Part shown: positions 44,133 to 54,876 of the stretch, piece after piece
Numbering within the stretch: position 1 is the stretch's first letter
Layout: every line of letters begins with the position of its first letter
NCBI GenBank assembly: GCA_034336665.1
Contig: CM067592.1
Span: forward strand, 50,547,783-50,611,782
DNA: 64,000 bases
DNA from: Luscinia megarhynchos
Lineage: Eukaryota > Chordata > Aves > Passeriformes > Turdidae
Direction of reading: 5' to 3'
Notes under the pieces: model-generated
Told to the model about the DNA's origin: nothing
The model's database searches: none
The model's input: the letters and a program-made list of their open reading frames with translations, nothing else
Program-made: the position numbers and the translations under genes

Positions 44133-44143
44133 TAATGCAATTA
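44133..44143. promoter_or_regulatory. Palindromic paired-type homeodomain site (TAAT-N3-ATTA)
   Basis: TAATGCAATTA is a P3-type dimer site recognised by paired-class homeodomains. A further TAATCT lies about 25 bp away. It stands in otherwise GC-rich sequence upstream of the 42706 donor and downstream of the 44580 donor. Confidence 0.35.
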
Positions 44144-44595
44144 GGCACGGAGAGCCTTATCCCGGCTAATCTGGAAACGCGAGTTTATCTCCTCAAAGCG
44201 ATACCGTCTCCCTCCACCCGCGCGGTGCGGGTCCGTCCCCTCGGATACTCCCCGCAAGGAGACGTATCCGGAGCCGGACGGGCGCGGTCACGCCGGGAAC
44301 TTTGCGGCTGGGCCAGCCCAGGTAGGGATCCGCACGCCGTCCTGCGTGGGCGCCGTGCGGTCCCCGGTTTCAGCGGCTGCCCTCCCCACGCTGCGAACAC
44401 TCGCAGCAACTCAGCGGGGCGGGCACGCTGCCACAGCCCCGAGCTGCCTCACTGAGCGCCGCCGGCACGGAGCAAACGCAGGTGATCGGCGCAATTCCGC
44501 AAGGCACGCACCTCCGGAATGGATCGCGCGGACCCGATCGCACGCGTACAATAATGGAAAGAATCAAGCCATAACTTACCTTCCTCTCGTCGGCT

Positions 44596-44601
<6 letters not shown>

Positions 44602-44627
<26 letters not shown>
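44602..44627 (+). repeat. Poly(A) run (poly-U in the predicted ELAVL2 5' UTR)
   Basis: Twenty-six consecutive A on the plus strand, 22 bp from the predicted exon 1 donor. It is likely unstable in length. Confidence 0.95.
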
Positions 44628-44628
<1 letters not shown>

Positions 44629-44983
44629 TAACGGTGCAGGTCTCCCGATAAGGAGTAAGAGGCAGATGGATAATTCTCTCACAACAGACAAGAGCTAAAT
44701 TGCTGACAGTTATAAAAAGGAGCAAACAAAAAACAAAACAAAAACAAAAAATCCTTTCCCTCCCCCACCCCCAACAGTCCGACACTAGAGGAAAAATAAA
44801 TAATAAAAAATTAAAAAATGAAAACGGGAGAACTCAAAACGCAGAGAGTGACAGGACGACCCTCTTTTCGCAACCCAATGGAACAAAAAGAGGGGAGGGA
44901 GAAATGAAGGAACAAAGAAAAGAAGGATGGAGGGGCGATTTTAAAGACGCTCTCTCTCTCCCTTCCTCCCTGCTGGTCACTTC

Positions 44984-45016
44984 CTAGCGGCTCGCCACCC
45001 GAGCCAACTGCAGCAT
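44984..45016 (-). other. ELAVL2: Short upstream ORF in the predicted ELAVL2 5' UTR
   Basis: ATG with G at position -3 begins a 10-codon frame reading MLQLARVASR before TAG. It lies about 70 nt downstream of the TATA-predicted start. If the start site is correct, it would be the first AUG met by scanning ribosomes and could dampen translation. The peptide is not a known family. Confidence 0.35.
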
Positions 45017-45112
45017 CGCGGAGTGCGCGGGGGTCGCGGGGGGTAGGGGGGACGCCGTGCGGTGCGGTGCGGTGCCGCGCCGTGCCTCGCAGGGAGGCGG
45101 ACCGCTCCGCAG

Positions 45113-45119
45113 ATTTATA
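45113..45119 (-). promoter_or_regulatory. ELAVL2: TATA box of the predicted ELAVL2 promoter
   Basis: TATAAAT on the minus strand in a GC-rich setting (GCTATAAATCTGCGG). It is correctly ordered downstream of the GC box (45396-45405) and CCAAT box (45372-45376), and about 530 bp upstream of the exon 1 donor. The inferred start is near 45088. Confidence 0.6.
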
Positions 45120-45371
45120 GCAGCCCCGCCGCCCGGCTCCTGCCCGCCGCCGCGCCGGGCGCGTGCGTCTGCGTGCCGCGCCCGGCGGCGCGGCCGCGGG
45201 GGCGCGGCGGGGGGCGTGTGTCCGTCCAGAGTCGGCCGCGTCCCGTCCCGCGTCCGTCTGTCCGCGCCCGCCCCCCGCGCGGCAGCCGCCCCACGCCTAC
45301 CCCGGCGCCACGCGCGGCAGCGGCCCCGCACCCCGGCGCAACGCAGGCTGCTGGCGGCGCCGCGCGCCCAC

Positions 45372-45376
45372 ATTGG
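45372..45376 (-). promoter_or_regulatory. ELAVL2: CCAAT box
   Basis: GGCCAATG on the minus strand, about 255 bp upstream of the TATA box. This is farther than the typical 50-100 bp spacing, so it may serve a second, TATA-less start. Confidence 0.45.
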
Positions 45377-45395
45377 CCCGGCCGCCGCCCACTGG

Positions 45396-45405
45396 CCCCG
45401 CCCCC
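45396..45405 (-). promoter_or_regulatory. ELAVL2: GC box (SP1-type)
   Basis: GGGGGCGGGG on the minus strand, next to the CCAAT box. It is one of several GC boxes in the island. Confidence 0.5.
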
Positions 45406-45573
45406 GGCGAGGCGGCGGCCGCCCATTAAGCCGCGCGGGCCGCCACTCCGGCAGGGCGCATGGCGCCGCGCTGCAGCGCGCGCCGCGCCGCGCAAGGGCC
45501 GCCTCGGCGCGCGCGGGCGGGCGGGCCCGGGGGCGGGCGGCAGCGGGGCCGCTCCCAGCGCGCCCCGGCGGGC

Positions 45574-45660
45574 ACCGCTCCGCGGGGACGGGCGCCGCTC
45601 CGCGGGGACGGGCGCCGCTCCGCGGGGACGGCCGCAGCTCTGCAGCTCCGCGGGGACGGC
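45574..45660. repeat. 20-bp GC-rich minisatellite
   Basis: Three perfect 20-bp units (CCGCTCCGCGGGGACGGGCG, the last changing at its end) run from 45574 to about 45631. A fourth, diverged copy with an inserted GCAGCTCTGCAG-type stretch reaches about 45660. Each unit contains the palindrome CCGCGG. The array lies 450-550 bp upstream of the TATA box. Confidence 0.9.
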
Positions 45661-45679
45661 CGCCGCCGGCCCGCGCAGC

Positions 45680-45922
45680 CACGTGGGAGCGGGGCGGTGC
45701 AGCACGATACGCCCGGGGCGGCCGGCTCGCGGGGCCACCATTCCTTAGCAAGCAAGGTTTTTTTGGGTTTTTTGTTGTTTTTTTTTATGTTGTTGTTTTT
45801 TTTTAAATTTTTTTTATGCCCCCCACTCCGCCTAGTTCTTCCCGCACGTGTGCCAAGCTTGTTACTATCCGCCAGGGACTGCTCTTGCCATTTGCCCTTC
45901 TGGGAGTGGATATAAGCACGTG
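45680..45922. promoter_or_regulatory. Three CACGTG E-boxes
   Basis: CACGTG occurs at 45680-45685, 45845-45850 and 45917-45922, just upstream of the predicted promoter. Palindromic CACGTG is bound by MYC/MAX, USF and CLOCK-type bHLH proteins. Confidence 0.4.
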
Positions 45923-47994
45923 TGTTAAATAACCATATATTAAAAATACTTATAACAAACATTCCGAGAGGAAGGAGAGGAAGAAGCAAGCTTTTATTCA
46001 TGATGTAGTCAATTCCTGTCTTGCAGAGCAAACAAATGTTTGCAAAGAAAAGAGGCGTTATACGGAACAATCCTGCATGGTATTCTGAAGCGTGCCTTTT
46101 CCTCTCTATACTGTTTGACCTTCACTGCACTTGATCATTTCTTTTCAGAATCAGAAGTGCTTCCTAGATGTGGCTTTTCTTCTCTAACACAAGTGTGTGT
46201 CATGTATTTCCAATAGCAAAGCACTTATACCCTGCTGAAAGCAAATGCTTATTTAGAATATTCTGGCATTTGTGTGTAGCAAAGCATAAATATAGAGGCA
46301 CAAATGGAGACATAGCGTTTCAATGAGAGTGTCCCTGCCCGTTTATAAATTATTAATACAATGAATTGTGTATCATTTGTTTCTTATGATCTCCCTATCC
46401 TACCACTGTGACAACAACTGAGAGTTATACAGGGACTGATCTTACATTTTACACAATTAGTTCTATGCTTAATGCATCCAATGTTTTTTCTAGAACACAC
46501 AATCTGATCGTTAACAATGTATCACCAGCGTTTTAAATGAGCAGCATTCCGAAAAGGAAGGTAACTCCCTAGTGGAACAAGTACCAAACTACTGGCTCCA
46601 AGGACCGAATAAAGAACGGAGTGGGGGTGGCTACTTTCTCAAAGCTGTTTATACAGAATTCCTACATGAAGTGATGTCCATTCAGACGCAGTTTGTGGAT
46701 GTATGTATAAATTGTGCTTTTGGCAGCGTAAGTATTCAGAAAGGTTTACACTTTTTCAGCTTATGTCTGAGGCTCAGACTTGTTTAATTATGGTAAATTT
46801 TACCTTTTGATACAGCAAAAATGCTACCGAAAGTCTCCTAACGATACCAAAATTAATCTGCTCAAGTTTTTTATTCTATAGGAGCATTTATCAACAAGTC
46901 ATATATTTATACACCTCTGAAATAAAATATTAAAAGTATTGTTTGTTCTACAAAGTAGAAAACATCTATAAAAATTGCGCACAATGTTTGTCTTCGGAAT
47001 TGCTAGATTTAGTTGCATATTACTTTCTTGCTTCATGTATTTAAGCCAAAAAAAAAAAAAAGTGTTCCTTAGGAGAATATTGTCAATGTATAAAAAGAGA
47101 GAAAGGTAGACAATAAAAAAATATTTTGACGATTTCTTAAGCAGTCTGATGCATTCGTGCCAAACATGTCAGGCACTTCCCTCCTCCCCCACCCCCTGCA
47201 AAACAAATTTTAAAATGGTGTAAATACACACCTGTTTTTAGAACTAAAGAAACTCTGTTTAAAGTGGACTCCAAAATGCAAAATGTATGCTCTTGGAAAT
47301 CAGAATAGTGTCTTTCTGAACTTTCAGGAAATTAAAGGACTTTGCTCTCAGCAGCATCGCTGTCAGGTCTAATATTCAGGACTCCCGATTCTGTCTTCTC
47401 CCCACAACACTCCCCTCCCAAAAGGAACAGTCTTCCAGCTGTAATTAGTGACCAGCTTTTAGTGAAAAAATCCCAACTTTATGCATTTTCTTTCGAGGCT
47501 TAATATCTCTACCAATAATGTACTCACATCTGTCATGTTTGTCAATACACAGTGCTAAAATGAAATTAGGCAGAAAATAGCTGTTTTAGCGAATTGCCCT
47601 GTCATCGGCCTTTCTCATCTCTGATGTGTATTCAGAGGCCCTTGATTCCAGCTATGGCAGAAGAGAGAAAGCCAAATTTTCTGTTCTCCCAGGAAAAACA
47701 TGCTTTCCTGTGAAGTTCCCCTTTGCTTAGGTAGTATGTCTGAAAAGAAGTCTTTATGATTAGCGGTAGCTGGCTGTCTGGACACAGCCTTTAGCTAAAA
47801 ACGTGTACGGATTATTAAACAGACGTTGGACATGGAAGAGGAAGGAAGGGAGGGCACTGCTTGTTGTTCAGGCGTGCTGAGCCCTGTTGGATCCTCTGGG
47901 CAGGACTGAGCGGTCACGGAATGGCAGTAAAAGCAGCAAATTGCGCTGGAAGAAAAAACCAGCTAGCACATGGGGGATTTTTTTTTTTCCTTTT
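45746..47994. other. ELAVL2 5' flank between the CpG islands
   Basis: It begins with a T-rich low-complexity stretch (45759-45816) and then becomes ordinary AT-rich sequence. No gene-like signal was recognised. Confidence 0.55.
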
Positions 47995-48084
47995 CTGTTA
48001 GCGAAAGTGGAGAAATAAGCAGCAGGCGAGCGGTGGCGGGAGCGCGGGTGCCGCCCCCGGGCGCGGAGCGGAGGGCGCGGCGGG

Positions 48085-48105
48085 CTCAGCACCGCGGACA
48101 GCGCC
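48085..48105 (+). promoter_or_regulatory. RE1/NRSE (REST-binding site)
   Basis: The 21-bp element reads CTCAGCACC, then GCGGACAGCGCC. It matches the canonical RE1 at 19 of 21 positions by my count, with both half sites (TCAGCACC and GGACAGCGCC) intact at canonical spacing. REST represses neuronal genes outside neurons, and other ELAV family genes are known REST targets. The site lies about 3 kb upstream of the predicted ELAVL2 start. Motif quality is high; occupancy is not shown. Confidence 0.85.
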
Positions 48106-48130
48106 CGGAGCCCGAGCGGCCCCCGCCCCG

Positions 48131-48158
48131 CACCCGCGGGTCGGCACCCGCGGGTCGG
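48131..48158. repeat. 14-bp perfect tandem duplication
   Basis: CACCCGCGGGTCGG occurs twice in direct tandem, and each unit holds the palindrome ACCCGCGGGT. It sits 25 bp from the RE1 element. Confidence 0.9.
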
Positions 48159-51100
48159 CACCCCTCCCCTGCCCCCGCACAGGCTGTGGGGCTCGCACGC
48201 CGTCATACGGACGGGTGGGTGCGTTGTGCCTGCGCGGTACTGAGCCCCGCGGCTCTACGGGCTCTTGTAACCTAGGTTTGCTCCCATTACTTTCACAAAC
48301 GGTGACAGGCATGAGGGTTTCACACCAAGTCTTGAGACACACACTTCCTGAGACGACACATACTTTTACGGCCTTCAGTCTGAATGCGGGATTGTTTTAC
48401 CTCCTCCTCCGAACATGAGATACAGACATTGTAAAAATCTACAGTAGTATGAACTGACACTACTGTATCATTTTCTATTCTATTTCACAGAAATGACTGA
48501 ATGTTACTAAAAACTATTGTCAAAGAGAGGTTAACATTTAAGTGGGGAAAGGAAAGCAGGGTGTTTCACTTTCCCCACCCCCCCACCCCTAATGAGACTA
48601 AAAAGGTATCTCTAGAAAAGGTAACCACAACTCCTCAGATTTTCTACAGACAACTGTGGAATCTTCATCTGGAAAAAATACCTGAAAGAAGTTGTCTATT
48701 TACCTAAACTATTATATATTTACTTGTTTCCTACTGTGACCAGGAAAAGGCAGATTGCTGCTGCGCCACAGCTGAGGTAGTTTCTTTTACTGAGGATTTG
48801 TATTTCCAGTGGTGTGAAATGCACATCTAATTGTAAAATAAGACTGTGTCACTCGCCAGTCAGTTGCTGCCATCAACCTCTTTTGTGCTTGGATCAAATT
48901 ACTGCACAACAGAGAAAGTGACAGCATCAGGGCACAGTGACAAAGCTGTAGTTTGTATGGAAAGAAGACCGAGGCCCAAAGAGACACTGCAGCTACAGAA
49001 ACAGCTGTCTTATCAGCACACTGCAGAGATAGAGATGGCTCAAGAGGTCCTCAACAGATAATGACTTCAATAGCTTTGCAATGCGCCAAACTTCATGCTT
49101 GATAAGGCCAGCCCAGTGTAGAGAGCAGCAGAGATCGAGCTCTATTCTGTTTTATCTGTGCTGTAAATTAAGAAATTGAAATTCAGGTGGCACAGCAGTC
49201 AGCATGTTGCTGATAATCCAGTGAAGTAACCTGTCATTAGGATCTTTTCGGCAAAGAGAAATACTCTTACTTAATGCTGCTTTAATAAAAAACACCTTAA
49301 AAATTCTCGATCCCAAACTGCTGTCCCAACAGTACCAAACTGGGGTGGGGATTCCTTGTCTGTTTTGCTGTTGTGACATATCTCTGAGTCCCAGAACAAG
49401 CCATTCATTTGGCTGTCAAGTTCTTTACAAAGGACAAAACACTTCCACTTTGAAACTGCAGCAGCTTATTTCCAATTCCCCATTTCCTCTGCAGGAGAAG
49501 GAACCGCACTGTGATTTTTAATACACAACAGTCAAGCTCACATGAAAGCACACAAGATCAATTCTGCAGCAGACAATATAAGCATGTGTTTGTGAGCACA
49601 GCTAAGCAAAAATTAATTACTGCTGGAAAAAGAATCTGTAATGACCTTTGGAATTATTCAATTGAAAAAAAATGAGCCATGGTACACAAACTACTATATT
49701 CTATAGGAGAAAAAAAATTCTGTTTCCAACTGTGTTTTTAGTTTGATTAACGGCATCAGATTAAAATATTCTAGCTCCACCTTTTTCAGCAGAAATACTC
49801 CAGACAGAGCATGGCTTACCTTTGATCTCTAGTTTTCTAAAAAGCTTTGTAGAAAATGCAATTAAAAAGAATATAATCGGAGCATATAACCTAAGGTCAC
49901 AGAGCATTATTTTCTAAATAAGAGTTTGCTACATGCACTTAATTCCTTGTGATTGGTTCTTGAAGGGCCAGAGTAACTTTATAGGCTTGTATGCCATTAA
50001 GTTATCTAATTTTGGCCACCAAGGCTACCTTTCCATCTTATTTGAATAACAAATTAAGACAAGATTAACTATTTCTTAATGAAAGAAAAGGCACTTAAGC
50101 CAAGAGAAACCTGAACAGAAACCTAAAGATTTACCACTCAGACTTGTTAAATGGAGGGCAAAGAGGAGAGACTACTTTTATCCTTTGATAATCTAACCAC
50201 ATATATTTGGCCTTAGCCTGTCCCCATATCTGATAGCAGGAGCTAGGAGGAAAGAAGCCACAAGGACCCAGAAGATGAGTAATTTATTTAATATATTAAG
50301 ACAGTAAGCTTTCTCAGAGCCAAGAGGAAAGGCAGAATCAGGGGAGAAGGGAAGAATCTTTGGCACACTCGCTTTATGTTAGGTACACTTTTTTGCTTGT
50401 CCCTGAGATCTGGGGGCTTTTCTAATGATGTGGCAGAGAGCAAAACCAGAGTGTGATCTGAGAAAGCATAAGGCACATGCGGACAACGTCAAACCTGTTC
50501 AGCAACTTAGATCCACTGTGCAGTTTCAGCACACACAAATTACTGCCAAGAGGCTGTCCCTGAATCAGAAAAATACTTGGTTTCTGAGATGCATTTCAGA
50601 GTTAACAAGAAGGCAGGTCGTTTTGATAAAATTCACAAGCCAAAGAACTCAACTGTAGCAATTTGCCCTTGTGCCTTCTAATTTGTGGGGAATACGTAAA
50701 CAGAACCTGAAGTGATTGATATCCTTGCCAGCAAAACACTGTGTAAATGTGAGGAGAAATAACCTTGTGTAAAAGAGACAATGAAAAGCAAGAATGCAAT
50801 CAATATTTTAATGCTGCTTTTTATCCCAAAATAACAAGTTATTTTTAAGTTCTCCAGTGAATCATCCCAAATACTGTCAATTCAGTTAGATTAAACTTCA
50901 ACCATAACAATAAGTTTTTCCAAGAAAAAGATGTATGGTTATAAAGTAATTGTAATGAGCATATCCTCTCATGGTATTAAAGCTACAGGAATATTGACTT
51001 AAAAGATGGATTTTACTTTTTTTCAAGAGCCTGTGTCTGTTTTCATTTGTTGAGGCGGAAAGCACGTATTACTCAAAATAGCTTTTTTAGTATGCCAGCA

Positions 51101-54100
51101 TTTTTCCTGCTGACAGCACAGTGAAGCAATAGAGTAGCTGTTGGTACCATTATTTTACCGAAAAAGTCCTTGTAAATTCCAAAGTGTGTCTGTATAATGT
51201 GTAATTACATAATTTTCAGATAATCAGACCACATAAGTAAGACAGAATTTTTTCAGCCTTGTAAAGAAAGTACTTAAATATATTCCAAATAATTTTAAGT
51301 ATCAACTTCAACTTTTTGTTTCATTCAAGATGACTCCGGCTGACAATAATGATTCAGCAAAGTACACTTTGTGTTCTGCACTAACATATGTGGGCAGGAT
51401 TTCATAAAGTGTATGAAACTAGTTTATCTCCTTCCTTCTACAAATAAAGTTCATCTTTTTACAACACACACCTGCTATTACTGCTCAAACACGGTGAGTG
51501 AACAACTGTCCACAGCTCTTCAGAAGAGATATTAAAAATGCTTTTTTTCATAGCAATATGCTATAGGCAGGTGCCTCTTTTTTATGTGTACTCCATGCTT
51601 GCCACATAACTTTACACAGTTCGTCATACTTTTGCTTTACATTTATATGTTGCATATTACAATGTTTTTATAAAGTGGCTTAATAGTCAAAATATGTAGA
51701 ATTAGCCAGTTATTTCTTGCAATTACTAGATAGGAAAACCAAATCTCACTTTCAAAAAGGTCTTCCCTCATGTTATTTACATCATCAAGATCTTTCTTTG
51801 AACTATCAAGCTTAAAAGTATCTAAATAACTACTTTTTAGTCTTTTTTATGTCAGAATTACTCATTTGTGATGGACACAATGGTCTTTCACTGATGCTGG
51901 CCTAGTTTTCTTGTATTTAAATGCTGGAGGTTTTGTTTCTTCTGCCTATGCAGCTCAGTTTTTGCATCAGAAGTACTATGCATAGCTCTGTACTACTTCG
52001 ATTCTGCTCGAGATGAGTCATCAGCAAATCTAAATCATAAATGATCATGTTGCCGTAAATACCTAAAAAGTTATTCAAACTAATAGGAAGGTACTGCACT
52101 GTCTTACGACTTAGTGGAACAAAATATATAATAAAATTACAGCCAATTATTCTGAAGATGTCATGTACATCCACTCTCCTGAAAGTTCTTCTGTGTACTT
52201 GATCTTTAGGTAATAAATATATGCCCCGCAGAACTGGTATAAAGATGCTAAATTTTATTATTATTATTTTAGCAGAGATTCAGGAAAAGGAGAGTCTTAT
52301 TTCTGCTCCTTAGTTCAAAAGAAGCACCCCAAATTAAGGCACTAAGAAATATAAATTTTTGAGCAACAAAATTTTGGGCAAATCCTATTTTCTTCTACAA
52401 TCAGCATGCCACATAAGGCAGAGAAATAGAATACATTGATTTTAAAATGTTTGTTGCTAACCTGCATTGCATTCTCATGGGATAAAAATGAAGCACAGTG
52501 TTAGTTAAATTACTGTAAAAAGGATATACAAAAGTATATCTAGAGAGTACTTAGAGATAGTACCAAATGAAGGGCTCTATAAAATAAGGACTTACTGGAG
52601 TATAACTTTTAGGGTCAAGATAGTATTTCTGTCCATGTTTTAGAAGATCCAACAGAGTGAATTAAAACTCTGGACTTCTGCAAGCAGAACGGTAACAAGC
52701 ATTTGTTTAAGTGCAGAACACAAAATGATCTTTTCAGAACAGGAAGACTTACCAGCAAGATAAACCTCAATAAGTGACAAATGACTGTGATTCTTGGAAA
52801 AGAAAGATCATAATCAAATGTGCAAATAAAAAACCAGCAGCCCTGAACATAAGGTTGTAGGATACTACTAGGAGTTATGGAAGTACATTGTTGCAAGGAA
52901 GAGAGATTTCATTCTGAGATGTACAAACAAGAGCATGATTTAAAAAGAAATATATATTTTGTATTTGACATTGATGAGCTGAAAATAGAACACTGCATCC
53001 AGTCTTTCCTCATTTTAAGAAAAACTGGAGAAAGCCCATAAAAAGGTATTTAAACGCAAAGATTTTAGAAAACTTGAATAAAATTTAAGAGAATATTAGT
53101 TTAGAAACAGAAACTTTGACAATGAATACAGGAAAATGTAGTAATTATGTCAAGACAGATATGACTGGCAGCATCACCAGTCCTTTATTAAAAACTTTTC
53201 CTGCCTTCTCTCAGGCAGCTCCACACACCTTCTCTCCTCTCTGTGCATTTCCTTCACCCCTTTTCATGATCAGCTAAACCCAAACCTATCCCTTACCCGG
53301 TCACCTTGCCCTGTCTGTCCCTCACACAAAGCCTTATCTTGCCCCTTGCACCACCACAGGTCCCTTCCAGCACGGCCAGCAAACTCCACCTCAAACTGCA
53401 GCAGACTCTGCTGCTCCAGCTGCTGGCCAGCTAGCCCACACTTTTTAATGTCCTCACTGGACAGGCACAGCTGTTTCCACCCCTCAGAAATCCATAAAGC
53501 TGTAACTCATTGGGAAAGACTGCCTTCTGCATTAGCCTTACAAACTATTCTCCTACAGAAATATGCTTTCAGAAATAACCCCTACTGGCAGATTCTTATA
53601 AAGTATTATTCATGAGTAAGCTATAAAAAAAAGAACACATTCACAACACATGAAATCTAGTTTAGAAACTGGAAAGTATTCTTTAGTAATAGTAAACTAC
53701 TGGATCACATTACTTAACCAAGTTGCTGAGGTTCAAAGTTAGATATAAAGTTTATTTTCTCTCAGAGAATAAGATTTTTGTATAATTCTCCACCACCAAA
53801 ATTACTACATTTCTAGATAGTGTTTTTCCCTTTTTGTCTTTTAAAATTAGTTGAATATCTGATTTTAACCAAAATTGCATAGAACACCCAAAACATGAAA
53901 TAAACACATAAAAACACCCCCAAAAAAACCCAAAACCACACCAAGACAGAAATAGATGTCAGAGGCTAAAAAAACCTGTGAAGTACTAGACAAACTCTCT
54001 ATACAATTTTCTCCTCCTGTCAGTAAACACTGAAACCAAGCAAATACAAGTCTGATGAGCAAAGCTATTTGCATTCTAGCATTTTTTTCAAGGACTGATT

Positions 54101-54854
54101 GCTGGTTTGGTTTTGATCTTCCAGACCTCTAACTTTAAAATGCCTTTCAGCATTTGGCTGTTGATTTTCAATTTGCTCTTATTTGGTCCACATGAGACAG
54201 GGGGAATCCAGAATTAAGCCAGCTACAATCTGCATTCTGAAAAGTCACACATCCTTTCATAATTCCCACTTGAGTACTTAAAATGGTGAAATATCAACTT
54301 ACTGATGACAATTTTGGGCAACAAAAAGCCTGCATCAGGCACATAAATACATACATCCACCAAATTGGTCCTGAACAAGGACAAAATTCTACATTTTAGA
54401 ACATCATTATCAGACATGATCAACAATCCTAAAGATTCACCTGTAGACTGCAGAATGTAGAACTACAATGAAAAATCTGGGTTTTATGTTCAAATAGCAA
54501 GATACTGAAACATATGTGATTAAGGACCAGGATTAAATTTTCATGATCTAGAAACAGTTCCTAACGATGGGAACTGGTTTGAAACAGTATTTTCACGATT
54601 ACGCGATTCTCACAATCTTTCACCTGTTATGTCTATTTTCTTCATCCTTTTCAGGAAATGGGAGATACATCGTGAGACTAAAAGCTGATTTAAATAATGT
54701 GATATTTATCACAAAACTGAAAATATTCATGTCATAAGTCAAGAAGCTGTAAAGTCTCTCTTTTGCTTTGCAGACGTAAGACTTTCTGCCTCTCACCTTT
54801 AACTACATGGAACTTAACCTTTTTTTCTGGGCTTTTTGTTTGGTTTTTTTTTTT

Positions 54855-54876
54855 GGTTGGTTGGTTGGTTGGTTTT
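54855..54876 (+). repeat. (GGTT)n microsatellite
   Basis: About five and a half GGTT units following a T run in the intergenic flank. Confidence 0.9.

Larger units (their letters stand above)
44580..45088 (-). other. ELAVL2: Predicted untranslated first exon of ELAVL2
   Basis: The exon is bounded downstream by a consensus donor, GAAG|GTAAGT, with last exon base 44580. Upstream, the start is inferred about 31 bases after the TATA box at 45113-45119. It would be roughly 500 nt, untranslated apart from a 10-codon upstream ORF (ATG 45016-45014, stop at 44984). The transcript strand is markedly pyrimidine-rich at 44880-44938. It also contains an AU-rich nonamer UUAUUUAUU (44803-44795), a U-rich G-interrupted tract (44751-44723) and a run of 26 U (44627-44602). 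The donor is strong; the 5' boundary is an estimate. Confidence 0.6.
41190..45745. promoter_or_regulatory. ELAVL2: CpG island complex at the ELAVL2 5' end
   Basis: GC- and CpG-rich blocks at about 41190-41970, 42230-43480, 43590-44560 and 45000-45745 are separated by AT-rich gaps. They stand out sharply from the AT-rich surroundings. The minus-strand signals inside (TATA, CCAAT, GC box, consensus donor) and the downstream ELAVL2 exons make this the likely ELAVL2 promoter region, spread over several alternative starts. Open frames of 100-255 codons on both strands overlap one another in every frame. They reflect low stop-codon density in GC-rich DNA rather than genes. Confidence 0.88.
47995..48260. 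promoter_or_regulatory. Small CpG island upstream of ELAVL2
   Basis: A roughly 260-bp GC/CpG-rich block isolated in AT-rich DNA, about 2.3 kb upstream of the main island. It contains the RE1 at 48085-48105 and a 14-bp tandem repeat. It may be a silencer/enhancer or a distal start. I cannot see a convincing donor that would settle which. Confidence 0.7.

Noticed and set aside
44449..44785. Short minus-strand frames in the predicted 5' UTR with Phe runs.
   Set aside because: They start at TTG or GTG rather than ATG and run through the poly-T tract.
41216..45915. Many open frames of 100-255 codons on both strands in the CpG region.
   Set aside because: They overlap in several frames at once, are rich in Ala, Arg, Gly and Pro as expected from GC-rich DNA, and contain no domain. 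They are promoter sequence.
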